From Clostridia bacterium (GTDB taxonomy: Bacteria > Bacillota_A > Clostridia > Christensenellales > Aristaeellaceae): a stretch of 8,521 nucleotides of DNA. The stretch lies in NCBI GenBank assembly GCA_017397695.1, contig JAFQIF010000144.1, positions 1 to 8,521 of the forward strand, read 5' to 3'. Below the pieces are notes generated by a model, which saw only the letters and a program-made list of their open reading frames with translations, did no database searches and had not been told where the DNA came from. Positions 6,292 through 8,521 of this stretch are shown here, piece after piece. The position numbers and the translations under genes were made by a program. Position 1 is the first letter of the stretch. Each line of letters begins with the position of its first letter.

Positions 6292-7158
6292 TTATCCTTT
6301 CACAGCGCCGACGGTCATACCCTTGATGAAGTACTTCTGCAGGGAAACAAACAGAATCGTGATGGGCAAAACGGAAATGACAATCGCGGCAAACGCCGTC
6401 GAATAGTCGCTGGACTGCGCAGAGAACAGGCTCTGTATCGCAACAGTCAGCGTCTTGAGCCGGTTCGTGCTCACAAACAGGCTGCTCATCAGGTAATCAT
6501 TCCAGATCTGGAAGGACTGCATGATGATCAGCGTCGCCATCGCCGGCTTGAGCAGCGGGAAGACGATGGTAAAATACGTCCTGTAGATCGAGCAGCCGTC
6601 GATACGGGCTGCCTCCTCCAGCTCCACAGGCACAGTGGACATAAAGCTCGTCATCAGAAATACGCCGAAGGAGATATTCGTCGCCACATACATCAGGATG
6701 ACGCCGATGCGCGTGTTGACCATACCCGTGGAATAGCCCACAATATAGATCGGCAGGAACAGCGCCTGCGCCGGGATGAGGATGCCGACGATGAAATACA
6801 GATACGCAAACTGGAAGAACTTACCCTTGTTGCGCGCGATTGCCCAGGCCGCCGCGCCGCAAAGCAGCGCAAGAATCAGCACAGAGACCACGGTGTAGAT
6901 CGCCGTATTGAAAAACGTCACTTCCAGATTGAGCTTCTTGTATGCATTTTCGTAGTTGGTCAGGTTCAGGCTCTGCGGCAGCGCCAGCGGATTGCCGACG
7001 TAAAGCTCCTTCTTCGTCTTGAAGGAGTAATTGAGGATGATCATCAGCGGCGCCAGAAACAGCACGGACATGCCGAGCATGACAAACTGCGTCGCCCAGA
7101 GTGCAGGCGTGAACTTTTTCTTTTCCCTGATCTTGGGCTCTTTGACCTTGCGGCTCAT
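6292..7158 (-). CDS. Carbohydrate ABC transporter permease (MalG/MsmG type, CUT1)
   Basis: This is the second inner-membrane permease subunit of a sugar importer, with 288 residues. Membrane segments are visible at about 22-42, 83-108, 115-140, 151-172, 206-225 and 255-275, the six expected for this branch. The ATPase-docking EAA loop begins EAARIDG at 182 and runs to about 201. The N-terminus is strongly basic, as is common on the cytoplasmic side. The start used is the ATG at 7158, which shares one base with the TGA of the first permease (TGATG). A GTG immediately before it (7161) would overlap by four bases and is equally well placed behind GGAGG. The gene leads directly into the alpha-galactosidase, which suggests that the transported sugar is an alpha-galactoside. 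Confidence 0.92.
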   Translation of the reverse strand: MSRKVKEPKIREKKKFTPALWATQFVMLGMSVLFLAPLMIILNYSFKTKKELYVGNPLALPQSLNLTNYENAYKKLNLEVTFFNTAIYTVVSVLILALLCGAAAWAIARNKGKFFQFAYLYFIVGILIPAQALFLPIYIVGYSTGMVNTRIGVILMYVATNISFGVFLMTSFMSTVPVELEEAARIDGCSIYRTYFTIVFPLLKPAMATLIIMQSFQIWNDYLMSSLFVSTNRLKTLTVAIQSLFSAQSSDYSTAFAAIVISVLPITILFVSLQKYFIKGMTVGAVKG

Positions 7159-8045
7159 CACATCTGCACCTCCCTCTTCTTGAGCACCTTCACCTGAAGG
7201 ACGGCAACCAGCAGCAGTGCAAAGACGACGGAGATCGTCAGCGCCGATCCATAGCCGTACTGCCTGCCGTTGATCGCGGTGGAATACGTGTAATAGATGA
7301 TCGAGGTGGATGCGCGGCCCGGGCCGCCGTTGGTGGAGGCGACGAGCAGGTCATACACCTTGAGCGAGCCGGTGGTGATGCCGACGATACAGATCGTCAG
7401 CGCCGGGGCGAGCATTGGGATCGTGATATTGATGAACTGGCGAACGGCGTTTGCGCCGTCCACCTTTGCCGCCTCGTAGAGATCGGACGGAATCGACTGC
7501 AGCGCAGCGAGGTAAATCAGCATCCAATAGCCGATCCACTGCCAGTTGTTGGCAATGAGCAGGCCCGTAAGCACGGTCTCTTCCTTACCCAGCAGCATTG
7601 CCAGGCTGGACTTGAGGCCCACAAGCTTAAAGAGCGCCGGCAGCACATTGCCGTAGAGCTTCAGCCAGACAAAGCCTACAACCACCGCACTGATGAGGCA
7701 CGGCACGAAGAAGATCGTGCGCATAATCTTCTGGCCCTTGATGCCGCTGTCCAGCGCCACAGCCATGAAAATGGCCGCCACATTCTGGATAATCGTGTTC
7801 CAGATGGTAAAGCGGATCGTGAACCACCATGCGCTCCTGGCATACGGATCGGAGACGAGCTTGACATAGTTATCCAGGCCGATAAACGGCTTTTCCACCG
7901 TCATGCCGTTCCAGCTCGTCAGCGAATAATAAAACGACAAAAACATCGGAATGATCAGTCCGATGGTGAAGATGATCATGCCGGGCAGCACCAACGAAAG
8001 ATACTGCAGCTGCTGCTTGCGCAGGCTTGAGCTCATTTTGCGCAT
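7158..8045 (-). CDS. Carbohydrate ABC transporter permease (MalF/UgpA/MsmF type, CUT1)
   Basis: This is the first permease subunit of the same importer, with 295 residues. Hydrophobic segments occur at about 16-40, 80-99, 108-130, 160-183, 211-230 and 267-286. The EAA loop that contacts the ATPase begins EAAKVDG at 191, and TNGGPGRAS (238-246) is the conserved C-terminal motif of this permease type. The frame can be extended to a TTG at 8060, but that codon is part of the ribosome binding site itself (TTGGAGG, then 8 bases, then ATG at 8045), so 8045 is chosen. About 200 bases separate it from the binding-protein gene, far more than the other joints in the operon. No ATPase gene follows the permeases, so the complex probably uses a shared MsmK/MsmX-like ATPase encoded elsewhere. 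Confidence 0.93.
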   Translation of the reverse strand: MRKMSSSLRKQQLQYLSLVLPGMIIFTIGLIIPMFLSFYYSLTSWNGMTVEKPFIGLDNYVKLVSDPYARSAWWFTIRFTIWNTIIQNVAAIFMAVALDSGIKGQKIMRTIFFVPCLISAVVVGFVWLKLYGNVLPALFKLVGLKSSLAMLLGKEETVLTGLLIANNWQWIGYWMLIYLAALQSIPSDLYEAAKVDGANAVRQFINITIPMLAPALTICIVGITTGSLKVYDLLVASTNGGPGRASTSIIYYTYSTAINGRQYGYGSALTISVVFALLLVAVLQVKVLKKREVQM

Positions 8046-8053
8046 GGCTTTCG

Positions 8054-8058
8054 CCTCC
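8054..8058 (-). promoter_or_regulatory. Ribosome binding site that fixes the start of the first permease
   Basis: The minus strand reads TTGGAGGCGAAAGCCATG. GGAGG is 8 bases before the ATG at 8045. The upstream in-frame TTG overlaps this site and so cannot be the real start. Confidence 0.8.
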
Positions 8059-8093
8059 AAAGTTGAGTAAATTGCATGATGGAAAAGGATACG

Positions 8094-8143
8094 TTGGGGC
8101 CACAGGCCCCAAACCCCGTCTGGGGATGCAATCCCCAGACCCC
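8094..8143. repeat. Compact block of two palindromes with four G-runs
   Basis: TTGGGGCC-ACA-GGCCCCAA (8094-8112) is a perfect 8-bp hairpin. Six bases later, GTCTGGGGA-TGCAA-TCCCCAGAC (8118-8140) is a perfect 9-bp hairpin. On the minus strand, the transcribed one, four runs of GGGG appear at 8140-8143, 8133-8136, 8114-8117 and 8107-8110. Short GGGGTCTGGGG-type palindromes of this kind are, from general memory, scattered between genes in many Clostridia. Whether this copy is dispersed in this genome cannot be seen from one window. Confidence 0.55.
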
Positions 8144-8200
8144 TTCTTCGCTTCGCGCGGATGAAAGCAGAAATAGTGCTTATGTCTGAATAGAGGGAAA

Positions 8201-8232
8201 GCGGGCGGCTCTCCTTGGGGAAAACCGCCCGC
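8201..8232 (-). terminator. Intercistronic hairpin between binding-protein and permease genes (partial terminator or RNA stabiliser)
   Basis: An 8-bp GC-only stem (GCGGGCGG with CCGCCCGC) continues through six more pairs to a CCAA loop, but only in the minus-strand RNA, where two of the inner pairs are G-U; in plus-strand RNA these would be C-A mismatches. It begins 16 bases after the binding-protein stop codon and is followed by the poor U-tract UUUCCCUCU. This fits a leaky terminator or a block to RNA decay that keeps binding-protein mRNA in excess. Confidence 0.75.
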
Positions 8233-8248
8233 CGTATAGGTATAAGGA

Positions 8249-8521
8249 TTACTTGCTGTTGTCGCGGCGCGCGTCGGAAGCCTTGAGGACTTCTTCGATG
8301 GTGAGGTTGCCCTGCAGATACTCAGCGATATCCTTGGCATTCTCCTCCTGGAAGCCGCCCCAGACGAGCTGGTTGTTGCCCAGGTTGACGTCCTGAATCA
8401 TGCCGGCAGCGGCGTAAGCGTCGATGTCGGTCTGGCTCGGGTTGGCGAAGGTCGGCGCAACGTCCTTGACCATCGGCGCGGTCATGGTGTGGTCATAGAT
8501 GGCAACCTGCAGGTCCTTATC
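8249..8521 (-). CDS. Sugar ABC transporter substrate-binding protein, C-terminal 90 residues only
   Basis: The frame is open to the right edge, so only the C-terminus is visible. The stop is TAA at 8249-8251. The visible part is soluble and ends in QGNLTIEEVLKASDARRDNSK-like sequence, the helical tail (a short loop, then a helix with TIEEVLKA, then a charged end) typical of family 1 extracellular sugar-binding proteins. By position it is the lipoprotein or secreted receptor that delivers the sugar to the two permeases downstream. The Met at 8485 is internal and is not a start. The call rests partly on context because no N-terminal signal or ligand-binding region can be seen. Confidence 0.8.
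   Translation of the reverse strand, partial: DKDLQVAIYDHTMTAPMVKDVAPTFANPSQTDIDAYAAAGMIQDVNLGNNQLVWGGFQEENAKDIAEYLQGNLTIEEVLKASDARRDNSK

Larger units (their letters stand above)
8046..8248. other. Intercistronic gap of the sugar-transport operon
   Basis: This gap of about 200 bases has no coding content. From the binding-protein side it contains a strong minus-strand hairpin, an AT-rich linker, a G-rich double palindrome and the ribosome binding site of the first permease. No promoter close to consensus was found, so the permeases are probably transcribed by read-through from the binding-protein promoter. Confidence 0.7.

Noticed and set aside
4213..7197. Open frame of 994 codons on the plus strand
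   Set aside because: It lies entirely antisense to the alpha-galactosidase and second permease and is in register with their codons. Its openness simply means those two genes contain no TTA, CTA or TCA codons, as expected from GC-rich codon use. The translation is rich in His, Arg and Gln and shows no domain.
8061..8248. Riboswitch or small RNA gene between binding-protein and permease genes
   Set aside because: The hairpins are simple palindromes without a recognisable conserved riboswitch core, and no separate promoter was found.

Overview
The window reads as chromosomal DNA of a moderately GC-rich, Gram-positive anaerobe of the Clostridia type, probably a gut commensal. This is inferred from the diphosphate-dependent phosphofructokinase, the GGAGG ribosome binding sites, the sigma-A-like promoter and the CUT1 sugar transporter beside a GH36 enzyme. 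No species can be named from the sequence alone. No mobile element, CRISPR array, tRNA or rRNA was seen.

Layout, left to right: (1) 1-1257, plus strand: the 3' three quarters of a diphosphate-fructose-6-phosphate phosphotransferase gene. It ends at a strong hairpin terminator (1281-1313) that probably also serves the convergent operon. (2) 3784-1350, minus strand: a three-gene operon encoding a metallo-beta-lactamase-fold hydrolase and then two tandem paralogous serine esterases. It is driven by a near-consensus promoter (TTGACG-N17-TATAAT, 3838-3866) whose -35 box lies inside a perfect inverted repeat. (3) 3867-4251: a regulatory and terminator region with direct repeats and two consecutive minus-strand terminators. 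(4) 8521-4252, minus strand: an oligosaccharide-use operon in the order substrate-binding protein (C-terminal end only), permease, permease, GH36 alpha-galactosidase. Its promoter and the rest of the binding protein lie beyond the right edge.

The right-hand operon fits uptake of alpha-galactosides (for example raffinose-family sugars or melibiose) followed by cytoplasmic hydrolysis. No ATPase gene is present in this part, so a shared MsmK/MsmX-type ATPase encoded elsewhere is likely. The gap between the binding-protein gene and the first permease gene holds a GC-rich hairpin that folds fully only in the minus-strand transcript, followed by a block of G-rich palindromes. This arrangement suits higher expression of the binding protein than of the permeases.

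The left operon encodes three cytoplasmic hydrolases, each 260 codons long with the starts chosen here. Its substrate is unknown. Deacylation of small esters or acylated sugars is the natural guess from the families but is not shown by the sequence. The most interesting points are this compact hydrolase operon with its palindromic operator-like promoter, the repeated ATGTGACACGAWATGTGA element upstream of it, and an unusual Asp-to-Cys change in the sugar-pocket motif of the alpha-galactosidase.
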